Assembly (NCBI GenBank): GCA_025363635.1
Contig: JANYDL010000037.1
Location: 1 to 33,639, forward strand
Length of the DNA stretch: 33,639 nucleotides
Origin: Actinomycetes bacterium
GTDB taxonomy: Bacteria > Actinomycetota > Actinomycetes > Nanopelagicales > Nanopelagicaceae
Direction: 5' to 3'
This document shows positions 33,466-33,639 of this stretch, one piece after another. The number at the start of each line of letters is the position of its first letter. The stretch's first letter is position 1. The notes under the pieces were generated by a model. That model saw only the letters and a program-made list of their open reading frames with translations, was not told the origin of the DNA and ran no database searches. Position numbers and translations under genes: made by a program.

Positions 33466-33508
33466 GAAAAGTTCGACCCCTCAAGTGAAAGGCGAGAGAG
33501 GTCGAACT
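33466..33508 (-). terminator. rho-independent terminator downstream of the tRNA-Arg fragment
   Basis: On the minus strand, AGTTCGACC (33500-33508) pairs perfectly with GGTCGAACT (33470-33478) around a 21-base loop, followed by a T-rich run (TTTTCTT counting the last stem base, 33464-33470). It begins three bases after the tRNA 3' end, as expected for the original tRNA transcript. Confidence 0.6.
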
Positions 33509-33510
33509 CG

Positions 33511-33552
33511 TGCGGCCGAAGGGATTCGAACCCCTAACCTTCTGATCCGTAG
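33511..33552 (-). pseudogene. 3' fragment of tRNA-Arg (anticodon ACG), probable attachment-site remnant
   Basis: The minus strand reads as the 3' part of tRNA-Arg(ACG): from the anticodon loop CTACGGA, through TCAGA, the variable region, a T arm with TTCGAAT, and the acceptor strand CGGCCGC with discriminator A. Upstream of CTACGG the sequence no longer fits: no matching anticodon 5' strand, D arm or acceptor 5' strand is present. The break falls at the anticodon loop, where tyrosine integrases commonly cross over. It is therefore a partial copy, not a working tRNA. Confidence 0.7.
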
Positions 33553-33639
33553 GTAGTCCCTTGGGTCAATTCGTCATTGTTACAAGTCTATTTTACACGA
33601 GAAACTCTTAAGAATGTGTCACTGTTTATCAGGGTGTTT

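Larger units (their letters stand above)
33331..33639. other. gene-free right end of the window
   Basis: No reading frame is supported here. The stretch holds the COG4705 promoter, a hairpin terminator and a 3' tRNA fragment. The last 87 bases (33553-33639) match nothing I recognise and would be the first bases of the element inferred to lie to the right. Confidence 0.5.

Noticed and set aside
33511-33600. A complete second tRNA at the right end
   Set aside because: The 3' half is perfect, but no 5' acceptor strand, D arm or anticodon 5' strand occurs within the next 90 bases, so it is only a fragment.

Overview
The window looks like a piece of chromosome from a low-to-moderate GC actinobacterium of the freshwater planktonic kind (acI / Nanopelagicales-like). 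This is inferred from gene content and style, not from a marker gene: very short intergenic gaps, many 1-8 bp start/stop overlaps, frequent GTG/TTG starts, several apparently leaderless promoters, and small exported proteins of a type I associate with these lineages. No phage genes, insertion sequences or CRISPR arrays are visible.

Left part (1-7.6 kb). A minus-strand pair encodes a cNMP/CBS/DUF294 signalling protein and a DEDDh exonuclease. Next are two divergent sugar-acid transcription units. Leftward: a mannonate dehydratase-like enzyme and an NAD-dependent epimerase/dehydrogenase. Rightward: an SMP-30 lactonase, an aldose-epimerase-like protein and an MFS transporter. Together they suggest uronate or aldonate uptake and breakdown.

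Middle-left (7.6-18 kb). This holds a Fic protein, tRNA-Arg(UCG), an RHH regulator plus DUF4097 pair behind a palindromic operator, both subunits of a 3-oxoacid CoA-transferase, a convergent acetyl-CoA acetyltransferase, two tandem exported Rieske proteins, a PaiB-like flavin-binding protein, a small membrane protein, a mandelate racemase/muconate lactonizing enzyme homologue and a small secreted protein.

Centre (17.5-28.6 kb). An Lrp/AsnC regulator faces a branched-chain 2-oxoacid dehydrogenase operon (E1alpha, E1beta, E2). Convergent to it is a five-gene operon: methylcrotonyl-CoA carboxylase beta and alpha, HMG-CoA lyase, acyl-CoA dehydrogenase and enoyl-CoA hydratase. A divergent TetR regulator sits at its head. 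With the CoA-transferase and thiolase this covers leucine breakdown from 2-oxoisocaproate to acetyl-CoA. The aminotransferase and the E3 subunit are not in the window.

Right part (28.6-33.6 kb). An SDR, a group II PLP-dependent decarboxylase, a YCII-domain protein, a SnoaL-like protein and two tandem COG4705/DUF347 membrane proteins lead to a 3' fragment of tRNA-Arg(ACG). The fragment keeps its terminator but lacks its 5' half. This is what remains at one edge of an element integrated into a tRNA gene, and the orientation puts that element to the right of the window. Best candidates for something little described: the RHH-DUF4097 pair with its operator, the tandem Rieske proteins with a shared N-terminal module, the structured leader in front of the CoA-transferase, and the element implied by the tRNA fragment.
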